This document shows positions 37,805-47,441 of a DNA stretch of 64,000 bases, piece by piece (position 1 is the stretch's first letter; each line of letters opens with the position of its first letter). The translations under genes and the position numbers were made by a program. This stretch comes from CAVWDI01 sp963753725 (GTDB lineage: Bacteria > Chloroflexota > Anaerolineae > Anaerolineales > UBA4823): NCBI GenBank assembly GCA_963753725.1, contig CAVWDI010000017.1, positions 1-64,000 of the forward strand, written 5' to 3'. Under the pieces are notes generated by a model. That model ran no database searches, was not told where the DNA came from, and saw nothing but the letters and a program-made list of their open reading frames with translations.

Positions 37805-38821
37805 TTTAATTCATCCACATTTTTCAAAATACCGGATCAAGTATATCAAATGCACTTTTACCATTTCCAGTATGCGAATAGTAGAAAATCTTGTCTCGTT
37901 TAATTTAAATTAACATCGATCACAAGATACGATCTACAATTCCAACTAATCCGAATATTTGCAGCCAATCTCACCATTGAAATTGGGAAGGGGCAATTAT
38001 ATCCAAACCACCCATGCAAAAAATCTTGCCTTTATGTCAATAAATATTGCACCAATCTGTGTAGAAAAATTAACTTCGTAGATATTATTTTATGAAATCC
38101 TCTGCCCAAGCTTACTGGATCCTCTAATTTCAAAAGGAGTATATTTTCTACCCCATAATAATTACAAATATCCCCCCTTTAGTGGCTTGATTTCCCGGAA
38201 CATACGTGCTATTAATTAGGAGTTTTATTGCTTTCCTCCTCTTTATCCAAGTCGATGATCTATCCGACTTTCTATTGTTACTTACGATTTGAGAAATTCT
38301 TTAAAGTCACAAAATAATAACTGAAATATGTCTTCTCGAAGAAGCAGTGTTTCTCCTTCTATTACTGGCAATACAGAAAGATTTCGTAATAAAGCGCACC
38401 TGTCAATTTTCACCGTTATCCCCTCCACGACCATACCAATGTCTCCAGTCAGCAGTAAAAAATCTGCTTAGAAAACGAAATAAAAGGAAACGAATTGTAA
38501 TTTTCCCCCTTATTTCACCATTTGTTGCTCTTCGTTTCGCGAATATTATTACTCACCTATTTATTCTTTGTACAAACACTATATAGGAAATCTAGATATC
38601 TTTATCATTGGGGAATCCCTTTGGGACCTCATTTATTTTTAACCCACCAAATTAATCTATCACTAATATACTTAATACCAAATATTCAAGAGAACTGAAA
38701 GTGATGCAGTAAATCCAACACCATCGTTGGAAAAGTAAAAAACTTTGGAACCTTAATCACTGAATATTCATTTTCCAATCCGCCTGAATTTTTATAATAC
38801 CTGTTGGAATATATACTGTTA
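37805..38821. other. AT-rich intergenic stretch, no gene
   Basis: About one kilobase with no frame that looks coding; the largest open frame on the plus strand (38347-38586) has pyrimidine-rich, non-protein-like composition and no ribosome site. I see no tandem repeat or structured RNA here. Confidence 0.5.
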
Positions 38822-38850
38822 AGAAAAAAATGCCTGCGACAAACAGGCAT
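38822..38850 (-). terminator. Rho-independent terminator for tRNA-Leu transcript
   Basis: ATGCCTG (minus strand 38850-38844) pairs with CAGGCAT (38836-38830) and is followed by a run of seven T. It lies about 170 bases downstream of tRNA-Leu, beyond the scrambled copy of the tRNA tail. Confidence 0.75.
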
Positions 38851-38869
38851 TAATTTCGAGGTTTGATAT

Positions 38870-38999
38870 AGGGCGGGTGGGTTTTAGTCTTCGAAGGAGA
38901 AATCGAACCCACCACGAAGTGCAACGAAGCGTCCCTTCAGGGATCGCGTGAATCCCTTTTGGGATTGTGTAGCATACCTAAAGGTACAAGGTATCTCTA
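38870..38999 (-). repeat. Scrambled duplicate of the 3' part of tRNA-Leu, with two insertions
   Basis: Three segments of the neighbouring tRNA-Leu recur exactly: the acceptor/T-arm piece (38870-38881 versus 39020-39031), the T-loop piece (38901-38912 versus 39032-39043) and the variable-arm piece (38986-38999 versus 39042-39055). In the copy they are separated by a ~19-base insert containing CTTCGAAG, and a ~73-base insert with consecutive short hairpins: CCCTTCAGGG, AATCCC-TTTT-GGGATT and TACCT-AA-AGGTA. Two inserts in one tRNA tail suggest insertion of small hairpin elements after a duplication. No integrase is nearby. Confidence 0.7.
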
Positions 39000-39018
39000 T
39001 TTATTGACTTGAAGTAAA

Positions 39019-39102
<84 letters not shown>

Positions 39103-39113
39103 TAACTAAATCT

Positions 39114-39141
39114 ATTTTAATCGGAAATATCATCTGGTCAA
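39114..39141 (-). promoter_or_regulatory. Promoter of tRNA-Leu
   Basis: On the minus strand TTGACC (39141-39136) and TAAAAT (39119-39114) are 16 bases apart, each five of six to consensus. The tRNA starts 11 bases further on. Confidence 0.6.
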
Positions 39142-39147
39142 GTAGCA

Positions 39148-39804
39148 TTACCCTGATCCAAGAACTTTTTTCCGCCATACTGCGTACCGTGAGTAGAAAT
39201 GCACCCAAGGGGGGAGAGTTTGCAGTTCTGAACCGCCTGACTCAAATTTTCCTTGAACGAAATTGCATCCGTGAAATCTGAGATGATTTAATGTAGCTTG
39301 GCCGAGTTCAACAACCGCGTGAGCGTCAGATCCTACAGTTCCTAGTAGTTTATGTGTTTCTGCAAAGCGCTGCGCTTCTGTGTTGTACCTCGGGAATGTG
39401 CAGCGAGCGTTAAATGTCTCAATAGCATCTATATGCGGAAGGATATCCAGTAAATCTACCTCCTTCCAGTGACCTCCTCGATGCTGGTCAAAAGGGTGCG
39501 AAATGCTGATAAAGGCTTCCTGATCACGCAGTCGAGCGATTGTTTCCAGTGGACTAAGGCCGCCAGGAATCAATTCTTTCACAAAAAATGCTAATATTTC
39601 ACCATGCGAAGTATAGATTTCTTCTCCCAAAATCACCCGGTCGGGGTCCAGGTTCTTAGCATGCAATGCGCCTTCGATCGAATTGTGGTCAGTGATCGCC
39701 ACCCGGTCAATCCCTTTACGTTGACATGCGTCAAGCAGTTGTTGTGGTGTTGTCAAGCTGTCCTTCGAATGGATGGTGTGGCAGTGTAGTTCGACGATAT
39801 GCAT
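39148..39804 (-). CDS. PHP-domain metal-dependent phosphoesterase
   Basis: 218 residues. Metal-binding motifs of the PHP fold are HCHTIHSKDS at the N-terminus, AITDHNSIEG, HPFDQHRG and GSDAHAV near the C-terminus. Stand-alone PHP proteins of this size are often nucleotidases or trpH-like 3'-5' oligoribonucleases/phosphoesterases. It lies 45 bases downstream of the DUF362 gene on the same strand, so the two are probably co-transcribed. Confidence 0.88.
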   Translation of the reverse strand: MHIVELHCHTIHSKDSLTTPQQLLDACQRKGIDRVAITDHNSIEGALHAKNLDPDRVILGEEIYTSHGEILAFFVKELIPGGLSPLETIARLRDQEAFISISHPFDQHRGGHWKEVDLLDILPHIDAIETFNARCTFPRYNTEAQRFAETHKLLGTVGSDAHAVVELGQATLNHLRFHGCNFVQGKFESGGSELQTLPPWVHFYSRYAVWRKKVLGSG

Positions 39805-39849
39805 TGAATTTGGGAGCAGGATATTGAATCAATTGAGAGGGGATTTGGC

Positions 39850-41067
39850 TTATTTTGATTGTTTTTTCTTCATCATGTAGCCGAAAGCTATTGAAGCAGC
39901 TAACATGAATGTCATACCGGCAACAGCTTGTTTGATCGTTTTAGGTTCCATACCGGGCATAACAACCTGACCATTTCCGTATGACTTAAATAACTTTCCC
40001 CATTTTGTTTCTAACGCGTTTTCTACTCGCTTTCTACCTACAAATGGGTACCAATATACGTTATGGTAAAAATTGCTTGCGAAGTAGGACCAGGGTACTA
40101 AAGGACTTTGAAGAAGAAGTTTTTCGAAAGGTTTCAACGGTCCGTGGTAAATCAGTTTTTGACCTTTACTGGCAAAGGTGTCCTCTTGAACAAAATTCCA
40201 GGGAGCTTCATTTTCAATATCATATCCAATAATCTCAATTTGTCTCGGGTCGCCAATCCCAAGATCCAATTCATGCGCATGTCGAATGAAACGGATGCTC
40301 ATCGGATCAAATCCCTGCAATTTGGCTGAAACCGCATCGATTGCTACCTGGTCAGCTGAGGCCAGCAGAATATCCTTTTCATGCCAGCGCATGGCACGCG
40401 GACCAGGACCATCACCTGCAAATGTACCGTCCATCATCGCAAATATCCCTGGATGGATATCCTGTTGGATGGTTAGCAGGTCAACAATCGTGTCATGGAT
40501 TACGGAATGAGTCCAATGGCGGTTTCGATGCAGCAATCCTCCAAAAGCATTTTTCATGGCGCCGGTGATGGTGGTGAACACGTGCGTTTTCACAGTGGGC
40601 AATTGGATTATATTCATCCCTTCCAGGACTTTGGGAATGAAGATCCCATCGGGGTAGACCTTGTCCAATACCAGCAATGGTTTTTTAGGGACATATTCTA
40701 TCCATTCAAAGTCTTCGTCGTATAGATAGATGCATGGCACACTATACTTATCAGTGACATCTTTATGCTTATTATTACGCTCTGCATCGGCTGTATCGAC
40801 AACCACAGTATCATTATGCACGCCAACCAGGTCAATATATCCTGCTTCCTGCAAAGTCTGGATCACGCCTTCTATTTGCCAGGGAGTGGAAGAACAAGCT
40901 GGATACCAGGTTTGCCATGAAATATTAATTTTTAAACCGGTACGGATATTCTTTGAGATGGCGCTTTCAAATCCCGCCAATTGCATCACTTGAGATATGT
41001 CATCCAATACGGATTCTGGTGAAGTTTTCAGGACAGCTACCTTGCCTTTTCCTGGAAATTCGTTCAT
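39850..41067 (-). CDS. DUF362-family protein with C-terminal membrane helix
   Basis: 405 residues. The N-terminal two thirds match DUF362 (KINISWQTWYPACSSTP, IIQLPTVKTH, GAMKNAFGGLLHRNRHWTH, MDGTFAGDGPGP). DUF362 proteins often carry ferredoxin domains and act in redox or cofactor pathways; this one has none but ends in a hydrophobic helix (MTFMLAASIAFGYMM) and a Lys-rich tail, so it is probably tail-anchored with its bulk in the cytoplasm. AGGAGG lies upstream (rev. of CCTCCT near 41074). Function unknown. Confidence 0.8.
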   Translation of the reverse strand: MNEFPGKGKVAVLKTSPESVLDDISQVMQLAGFESAISKNIRTGLKINISWQTWYPACSSTPWQIEGVIQTLQEAGYIDLVGVHNDTVVVDTADAERNNKHKDVTDKYSVPCIYLYDEDFEWIEYVPKKPLLVLDKVYPDGIFIPKVLEGMNIIQLPTVKTHVFTTITGAMKNAFGGLLHRNRHWTHSVIHDTIVDLLTIQQDIHPGIFAMMDGTFAGDGPGPRAMRWHEKDILLASADQVAIDAVSAKLQGFDPMSIRFIRHAHELDLGIGDPRQIEIIGYDIENEAPWNFVQEDTFASKGQKLIYHGPLKPFEKLLLQSPLVPWSYFASNFYHNVYWYPFVGRKRVENALETKWGKLFKSYGNGQVVMPGMEPKTIKQAVAGMTFMLAASIAFGYMMKKKQSK

Positions 41068-41358
41068 GAATTGACCTCCTGAAATTATCTATTCTAAGAG
41101 CACCATCTAATAAATGGTAAGCCAGCTTTTAATTATAACCGTTTGGTTAGTATGAATATAAAAACAAACAATTATAAATTCCAGTTTTAATTCTAGAATT
41201 GTATTGGTCTTTTAAAGAGAAATCAACTCTCAATTGGGCTTATGATATCATTCCAAATTGCAGGCAAAAAGTCAAAAGTTGTACACATAACCTATAAAAT
41301 CAAGTAATATCAGACAAGAATATACTTCAAGAAGTGAAGGATCGTTGAGGTTTCATTA

Positions 41359-42276
41359 ATGAAAATTGAGCTAGAATCATTATTTAAAATATCTGAAGAA
41401 GTCAGCAGTGCGATTGAGCAGGATCAACCAGTGGTTGCTCTGGAATCAACCGTCATTTCCCACGGTTTACCCTACCCTCACAACCGGAACGTAGCATTGG
41501 ATATGGAGGGGGAAATCCGGCATTTGGGCGCCGTACCTGCTACTGTGGCAGTTCTGAATGGAAAAATCCGGATTGGGATAGGTGAAAATGAGATTGAACG
41601 GCTTGCAGCGTGGGATAATCTTTATAAAATCGGTGTGCGGGATATACCTTTAGCGATTGCAAACGGTTGGAGTGGGGGTACGACAGTTGCTGGGACGATT
41701 TTTTGTGCGCATAAAGCAAAAATTCGGATTTTTGCAACAGGAGGTATAGGAGGCGTACACCGAGGTAGTGATTTTGATATATCAGCCGATTTAATCCAAT
41801 TATCAAAAACTCCAATGGTTGTTGTTTGTTCTGGCGCCAAAGCCATTCTCGACCTGCGGGCTACAATTGAATATCTCGAGACATTCAGCATCCCAGTGAT
41901 TGGTTATCAAACGAATGAATTGCCGGCTTTTTATTCGCGTTCAAGCGGCATACATATTGACAACAGGGCAGATACAGCGGAAAAGATTGTGGATATCGCC
42001 CGTGCAAACTGGAAATTAGGATTACAAAATTCGATTTTGGTAGTGAATCCACCACCGTTAGATACAGAGATTTCCAGCAATAAAATAAATGAAGCGGTCG
42101 AACAGGCTCTCGCTGAAGCTGAGCGAGACCGTATCACTGGAAAAGATGTCACCCCCTACCTGCTTCAGAAAGTGGCAGAAAAAACATCTGGCGATAGTAT
42201 GCAGGCAAATCTGGGTTTATTAAAAAGTAATGCCAAACTGGCGGGAATGATCGCCATTGCGGATAGCCGTACTTAA
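41359..42276 (+). CDS. psuG: Pseudouridine-5'-phosphate glycosidase
   Basis: 305 residues, full length. It cleaves pseudouridine 5'-phosphate to uracil and ribose-5-phosphate. Diagnostic blocks are VALESTVISHGLPYP, ATVAVLNGKIRIG, FATGGIGGVHRG, SGAKAILDL and LVVNPPP near the C-terminus. The kinase partner psuK is not adjacent. The uracil released could feed upp. It converges with the TPT-repeat gene 17 bases downstream. Confidence 0.95.
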   Translation: MKIELESLFKISEEVSSAIEQDQPVVALESTVISHGLPYPHNRNVALDMEGEIRHLGAVPATVAVLNGKIRIGIGENEIERLAAWDNLYKIGVRDIPLAIANGWSGGTTVAGTIFCAHKAKIRIFATGGIGGVHRGSDFDISADLIQLSKTPMVVVCSGAKAILDLRATIEYLETFSIPVIGYQTNELPAFYSRSSGIHIDNRADTAEKIVDIARANWKLGLQNSILVVNPPPLDTEISSNKINEAVEQALAEAERDRITGKDVTPYLLQKVAEKTSGDSMQANLGLLKSNAKLAGMIAIADSRT

Positions 42277-42292
42277 AATCACTTTGCTGCTG

Positions 42293-43451
42293 TTAGTAGC
42301 TTATCGTCGGTGGGATGGTTGGCGAGCGAGTAGGAGTGCTTGTCGGCTTGGGGGTTGGTGTTCGAGTGCGGGTACTGGTTGGCCAGGGAGTGATGGTGGG
42401 TTTTCGAGTTCGGCGTTTGAGTACGAGTGCTGGTCGGCCACGGGGTGATCGTTGGTGTAATAGGAGTAGATGTAGGCGAAGGACGGGGAGTACGGGTACG
42501 CGTTAGCGTTGGGGATATATATGGTGATGGTGAGGAGCGCGGGGTATTAGTTGGCGGTGGTGTAGCAGACGGCCAGGGTGTCAAAGTGGGTATAGGAGTT
42601 GCAGATGGTCTGGGAGTATTTGTCGGTGTGGTTGTCAAAGTTGGAGATTTAGAAGGTGTGTGGGTCAGGCTGGGTACTGCTGTCGGCGGATCTCCTTCAA
42701 TTGTGAATTGACCGCTGCGTTTCCATGTCAATCCTACGAAGATCTGTACTTCATATTCTCCCGATATCCATTCATGAGGTTCTGCCTCCCAATCTGTGAA
42801 TCCTAAGCCTCCAGAGCCGCCATCCCAGGCGATGGTCTCATAATGGACGAGTTCGTCTCCCCTGTACCAAAGCGCTGTCCACTGTGAGCCGACAAGCATG
42901 CCGTCATAACTGAAAACAGCGTACATGTGATTTACTGGATTCTGGAAAATCTCTCCGGGTTTTAATGGTCTATATTGATCGTCTAATCCATCGGTGAATG
43001 TTAATGTACTGAAAACGGCTTCAGGATTTGGAGTTGTTGTACTTTCAAATTCAATTTCTATAGACAATGGGACAAACGGCGTTGGAGAAAATGTAGGTGT
43101 ATAGGATATTGCAGGGGAGGGCGTAATAGATGGGGTTAATGTAATCGATGGCGTCAAAGTTATTGTTGGCGTTACTGTGATTGTTGGGGTCAATGTAAGT
43201 GTGGGTGTTGGTGGAAATACACGATAAATTAATGGTTCAGCCTGAGTCGGGAGAATTAAAGCCAGAATGCCCAAAATCAGCCCGATAAACAATAGACGCC
43301 AACCGCGTGTCAGTGTAACCCGCCGCATGCGAAAAAATGGCAGCGTACGCGCTTTTCGAATCAATCTGATCCCTTGCCATATAACAATAATCAAGGCAAT
43401 GATTGTTATGATCAGCGCAGTTTGGACAGCAGTGTGAATATCGAGGGACAT
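42293..43451 (-). pseudogene. Membrane protein with long Thr/Pro/Ser repeat region, one-base insertion near the C-terminus
   Basis: Two N-terminal transmembrane helices (TALIITIIALIIVIWQGI; LLFIGLILGILALIL) precede a TPTITLTPSITLTP linker, a small extracytoplasmic beta domain (FQNPVNHMYAVFSYDG, YEVQIFVGLTWKRSG) and a long C-terminal TP-repeat tail. In the tail the frame slips at T4 (42401-42404); dropping one base keeps the Thr/Pro composition to a stop at 42293, whereas the present frame changes composition abruptly. The restored length is about 385 residues. Such repeats are typical of Chloroflexota surface proteins and are slippage-prone. Confidence 0.7.
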
Positions 43452-43565
43452 TTAATTGATTATATAAGCATCAGGAATAATGTGCATCGATCTTATCAGA
43501 TACTAATGATTATAACAAAACGTGGGGAATTTCAGTAATTATCCAGTTTCTTCAAAGGTAAAGGA

Positions 43566-44349
43566 TTAGATTGACGTGTCTTGTTCGATCGAATTCCGCA
43601 GCGTTCCTATACCTTCAATGGCTGTTTCCAATATATCCCCCGGCAGCAGTTGACCTACTCCCGCTGGAGTACCTGTAAAAAGAATATCACCGATTTCGAG
43701 CGTCATTACTGAAGATGCGTAAGCAATTAATTGTCGAACACTGAAGTACATATCCCTGGTTGAAGCCATTTGACGCATTTCTCCATTCACATGACAGGTG
43801 ATTAATGCATCCGAGGGATCAAATTCGGTTTCTATCCAGGGTCCGATTGGACAAAATGTATCGAAACCTTTTGCACGCTGTCCACTGACCGTCTTTCCTT
43901 TGTAAATCTCTTGCTGTAATATCATTTCCTATAGTGAAACCCAGTAAATAGTCCAGGGAGTCATCCGGTGTTATCCAGCGCCCTTTCTTGCGGATTACCA
44001 GGACTAATTCTGCTTCGTGTTCGACTTGTTCAGATTGCGGGGGTAATAGGATTTTATCTTCTGGACCAATTACTGCTGAGGGGGGTTTGAGAAAAAGTAA
44101 AGGGACTTCAGGGACTTCAGCTCCGTGTTCTTTAGCATGAGCGATATAGTTTCTACCGATGCAGATTATTTTTGTCGGTTGAACCGGAGGCAATATATGA
44201 ACATTTTGTACTGGAACTTGCGCCTCAAGGCGGTGAAAATCGCCAAAGGGATTCCCTTCAATAGGACCTAATAACTTATTCTCATCATCATCGACAACCC
44301 AACCGAATTGAGGCTCTTCATCGATGAACTGAAAACGTACGATCCGCAT
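43566..44349 (-). pseudogene. Fumarylacetoacetate hydrolase family protein, one-base insertion
   Basis: FAH-fold hydrolase/isomerase/decarboxylase. The core motif KIICIGRNYIAHAKEHG opens the domain, followed by LFLKPPSAVIGPED, the metal-binding EHEAELVLVI and FTIGNDITARDLQRKDGQW. The frame breaks at about 43878; dropping one base restores TRAKGFDTFCPIGPW and continues to GDILFTGTPAGVG. Restored length is about 260 residues. The family covers catabolic enzymes for aromatic and keto acids; substrate cannot be told. It lies downstream of an RpiR regulator on the same strand. Confidence 0.87.
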
Positions 44350-44423
44350 TTGAGATCAGATCTTTACTAGTAAGGACGAGTAATCTTATGTTGGAATAGA
44401 AATTTTAACGAATAGGCGAGGAT

Positions 44424-45260
44424 CTATTCTAAGGAAGATTGAATTTGATTTACAAACTTCTTTACAGCTTGTTTTGAACCCTTGTAACGTTCTTCATACT
44501 TCCAACGTAGAACTTGCGAGAGTGCAAAGACGACCGCCTCCAATGAGACGATGCCGACACCGATACCAGGTTGAGTCTGAGCGGAAATGACCGTATCGGC
44601 ATATCTGGCGGATGCAAGTGAAGCGGCTCCCACGATCGCAGCTGTTGGAATATCCTTCAATTGGGCTTCTTTTAGAGCTCTTGCTATATAAGGAGCTTGT
44701 CCGGCGACCTCCATCGCTAAAAGCAGGTCCTGTGGAGTAGAAATATTTACTGTACGAGCTAAGTCTGCAATACCTGACCTGGCGATGTATACTGGAAAAC
44801 CACCCTGTTCGAGGTACAAAACCAGACTGTATGCGGTCGGCTGAGTTGGTCCTTCGGCCAATATGACTATTCTTCTTGCGTTCCCAAAATTTACGGCCAA
44901 ATTTAGAAGCGCGTCCATATCCAATGAATTTCGTGTTCTTTCTAAAGCCAAGGAAATTTCATTCATTGCATTAGTTGCGATCCCTGTCACAGAACCCGGG
45001 TCCTTCGCTTCTACTGGTTTTATGAGCAGCTCAGATTTTACACGCGCTCGAATTTCTCGCTGCAACTGAGGATATCCAGAATATTCGAGGGATTGTGAAA
45101 AACGAACGACTGTTGCAGCATCCAGATCCAAATTATGTGCTAATTCACTGGCAGTCATAAAAGCTGCTTCAACATAGGAATCAAGTAAAAAATCTGCTAA
45201 CCTGGCAAAACTTTTGGACATATTTGAACGTTCAGCACGAATCTTATCTTCGTATGTCAT
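44424..45260 (-). CDS. RpiR/MurR-family transcriptional regulator
   Basis: 278 residues. The N-terminal HTH (MTASELAHNLDLDAATVVRF) and C-terminal SIS sugar-phosphate-binding domain (RRIVILAEGPTQPTAYSL, DLLLAMEVAGQ) are clear. Such proteins sense phosphorylated sugars or amino sugars. It could control the adjacent FAH-family gene (75-base gap), but no sugar operon is visible. The SIS core lacks the usual SG(x)S pattern at the first loop. Confidence 0.85.
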   Translation of the reverse strand: MTYEDKIRAERSNMSKSFARLADFLLDSYVEAAFMTASELAHNLDLDAATVVRFSQSLEYSGYPQLQREIRARVKSELLIKPVEAKDPGSVTGIATNAMNEISLALERTRNSLDMDALLNLAVNFGNARRIVILAEGPTQPTAYSLVLYLEQGGFPVYIARSGIADLARTVNISTPQDLLLAMEVAGQAPYIARALKEAQLKDIPTAAIVGAASLASARYADTVISAQTQPGIGVGIVSLEAVVFALSQVLRWKYEERYKGSKQAVKKFVNQIQSSLE

Positions 45261-45465
45261 TGCCGGTATCCTCCCATTTTTATTTTATCGATTTAATAAC
45301 CGCAAACTTCTTCGACATATACGTTTTCTCTTCACTCAAGAAAACAGTGTATCATAATTACTAATGTTATGCAATGCAAAGTGAAAATAATAATGGCTAA
45401 TACAAATAATGAATACTTAGAAATTATTGAAATAATTTCTGCAGATGTTTACTCCCTCGATTCTA

Positions 45466-45494
45466 TTGACAAATTGGCGGTTTCCAAATATAAA
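45466..45494 (+). promoter_or_regulatory. Promoter of tRNA-Val
   Basis: TTGACA (45466-45471) and TATAAA (45489-45494) are spaced by exactly 17 bases; the tRNA begins 13 bases later. Near-perfect sigma-70-type consensus. Confidence 0.8.
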
Positions 45495-45507
45495 GGTGAG
45501 ACCCTTT

Positions 45508-45581
45508 GGGCGGGTAGCTCAGTTGGTTAGAGCGCTTCCCTTACAAGGAAGAAGTCGCAGGTTCGAGTCCTGTCCCGCCCA
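45508..45581 (+). tRNA. tRNA-Val (anticodon TAC)
   Basis: 74 bases. The acceptor GGGCGGG pairs with CCCGCCC, the D arm is GCTCAGTTGGTTAGAGC, the anticodon stem-loop is CTTCC-CTTACAA-GGAAG, and the T arm is GCAGGTTCGAGTCCTGT. The discriminator is A. Confidence 0.97.
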
Positions 45582-45795
45582 CCTTCATAATTTGTTAATA
45601 GTAGTCAGTTTCCTGTGGGGGGTTTTAGTGTTTCGGTAATTAGTTTCATATTTTGCCTGGTTCAAAAATTTTTGGATGATAATCTATGTTATCTGCTTGA
45701 CTGCATCCCAACGGATTATGGTGAATTATTTAATTCTTAGATTCAAGTATTAAGTGTATAGAATGTTCTGAGAATACCTCAATCGGTGTTTTGAA

Positions 45796-46002
45796 ATGAA
45801 GTCATTTTCATCAGCGATTATTTTTCAAGATGGCACGATGCGTATGTGTGATGACATCGTTTTAGGTGATTTATACAAAGATGACTTTTAGGATATTTGG
45901 AATGGGGAGAGGATGATTAATCTCCAAAGGACTCTAAAAGAAAAGAAGTGTTTCCCGATTTGTGCGGGATGCTGCAATTTATATCGAAACTGGACGATAT
46001 GA
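45796..46002 (+). pseudogene. Remnant of a radical-SAM protein SPASM domain
   Basis: Only the C-terminal SPASM-like end survives: IIFQDGTMRMCDD, LGDLYKDDF, then an in-frame TAG (45889-45891), then DIWNGERMINLQRT and FPICAGCCNLYRNW. The spacing of Cys and the DIWNGE block are typical of SPASM domains that bind auxiliary 4Fe-4S clusters. The radical-SAM core itself is absent; upstream is tRNA-Val. It marks a deletion or decay event here. Confidence 0.65.
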
Positions 46003-46036
46003 GTCACTAAAAAAGGAGAACTCAAGGAGCACAATT

Positions 46037-47009
46037 ATGGAACAAATTCTATGGGATTTGATACCCTGGGGTTACCAGGTGTTGTTGAGTGTGGAAGGAA
46101 TGTGAAATGCTTTCCTTGACTCTGTTTTCCCGGTTCTTACAGATTTTGGAAGTGAATTGGGTTATATCGTTATCCTATCCCTGGTCTACTGGTGTGTGAA
46201 TAAATCAGTCGGACAGGGATTGGCTTTTGCGTACCTGTATACATCTGTTTTGAACTCGTGGATAAAACTTTTCTATCGCATACCCAGGCCTGATGATCCG
46301 GCTGTCGAAGCTCTATTGGATAAGGTAAATATTTCAGAGCGGCTAGACCCAATCCGGTACGAAACATCCCACTCGTTTTTGAGCGGGCACTCCCAGGGTG
46401 CAGTAGTTGTGTGGGGGTATCTGGCTTACCATATAAAGAAGACCTGGTTCAGAATTCTGGCTTTGATAATTATCCTCATGATTGGTTTTTCACGCATGTA
46501 TGTGGGCGTCCATTTCCCGCAAGATGTGATCGGGGGTTTCATTGTTGGTGTTATCTAATTGATACTATGGATCCTGGCCGAACCGAAAGCGAGAGTTCTG
46601 GCTGGCGGATCAAAGGGTGATAATGCGATATGCTGTGGCTGTAATGGTGCCTTTGGTAGTCTGGTTAGGTAATCCATCAGAAGCGACTGCCACACCTATG
46701 GGTGCTGCATTAGGTCTGGGTGTGGGATATGTACTTGAGCTACAAACCGTCTGATTTTCAGTATCTGGCTCAATCTGGCGGCGTATTCTGCGAGGCGCAG
46801 TCGGGCTAGTTGTTATTCTTGTCTCTTACTTTGGATTGGTATTTTTTTTCGGCACTTTCGACGAATCAATGGGAGAAACGATGGGAACCATATGGCGTTT
46901 AGTACGGTATGCCATAATTGGATTTGGAGGCGGTTGGTTCCTGCCATGGTTATTCGTAAAAACATGTCTGGCTGAGTCAGAGTTAAATAACCAGGATTTC
47001 CCCATTTGA
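46037..47009 (+). pseudogene. PAP2-family membrane phosphatase, multiply broken
   Basis: Type-2 phosphatidic acid phosphatase motifs are all readable: KLFYRIPRP, SFLSGHSQGAV and SRMYVGVHFPQD. Premature stops are TGA at 46103-46105, TAA at 46556-46558 and TGA at 46752-46754, with a frame change near 46600-46623. Both TGA codons lie where Arg (CGA) would fit. After these the C-terminal membrane region continues (MGAALGLGVGY, WFLPWLFVKTC) to a TGA at 47007-47009. Restored length is about 323 residues. The gene is clearly inactive as written, and a hairpin terminator follows. Confidence 0.8.
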
Positions 47010-47054
47010 AACATGTAAATCGTTTCGTATTTCTGGAAATTGATTTCAGTAATA

Positions 47055-47085
47055 AAACCATTCATCAATTGATGAACGGTTTTTT
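47055..47085 (+). terminator. Rho-independent terminator
   Basis: AACCATTCATC and GATGAACGGTT form an 11-bp stem (one G-A/T mismatch-tolerant position) with an AATT loop, followed by T6. It lies about 45 bases after the broken PAP2 gene. Confidence 0.8.
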
Positions 47086-47141
47086 CACCAACTCAATTAT
47101 TAGAATTAAGTAACAATGATGAGGGGAAAATTTGGATATGA

Positions 47142-47292
47142 CTAGGAAAAATCAACGGCCAAATGCTTTTTGTATTCCGGGTAATAATTCCATATCGCAA
47201 CTACATCAGCAATAAATGCCAGAATAGCGAGAAGTGTCGCAGCAAAATGTCGATCCTGTTAAGACAATGGCCCAATCTATACGCTCGCCCAG
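47142..47292 (-). pseudogene. Possible remnant of a small membrane protein
   Basis: On the minus strand ERIDWAIVLTGSTF in one frame continues as AATLLAILAFIADVVAIW in the next (frame change near 47235), ending NYYPEYKKHLAVDFS at a TAG. The hydrophobic-plus-aromatic pattern looks like a lost one-helix protein, but no family is recognised and it may be chance. Confidence 0.3.
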
Positions 47293-47318
47293 CTATTAGA
47301 AACTATGATTAATATCAC

Positions 47319-47347
47319 TTGACCACCTAACACCCTAATACTAAAAT
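47319..47347 (+). promoter_or_regulatory. Promoter of the glyA-gcvT fusion gene
   Basis: TTGACC (47319-47324) and TAAAAT (47342-47347) are separated by 17 bases, each five of six to consensus. The leader is about 88 bases; I saw no glycine-riboswitch-like structure in it. Confidence 0.6.
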
Positions 47348-47441
47348 CAATAGGATACAAAGGGTAACAAAATCAAATTTAATTGGGTGGTATGAAGACC
47401 TTCAATATTTCTCAAACACATACTGAAACCAGGAGAATAGA

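Noticed and set aside
38347..38586. Open frame in the AT-rich intergenic region
   Set aside because: Low-complexity composition, no ribosome site, no recognisable family.
42293..43451. CRISPR-like repetitive pattern
   Set aside because: The periodicity is irregular and follows Thr-Pro codons in a coding frame; there are no constant repeats with unique spacers.
47348..47441. Glycine riboswitch in the leader of the fusion gene
   Set aside because: The leader is short and I could not find the paired-aptamer motifs or an expression-platform hairpin.
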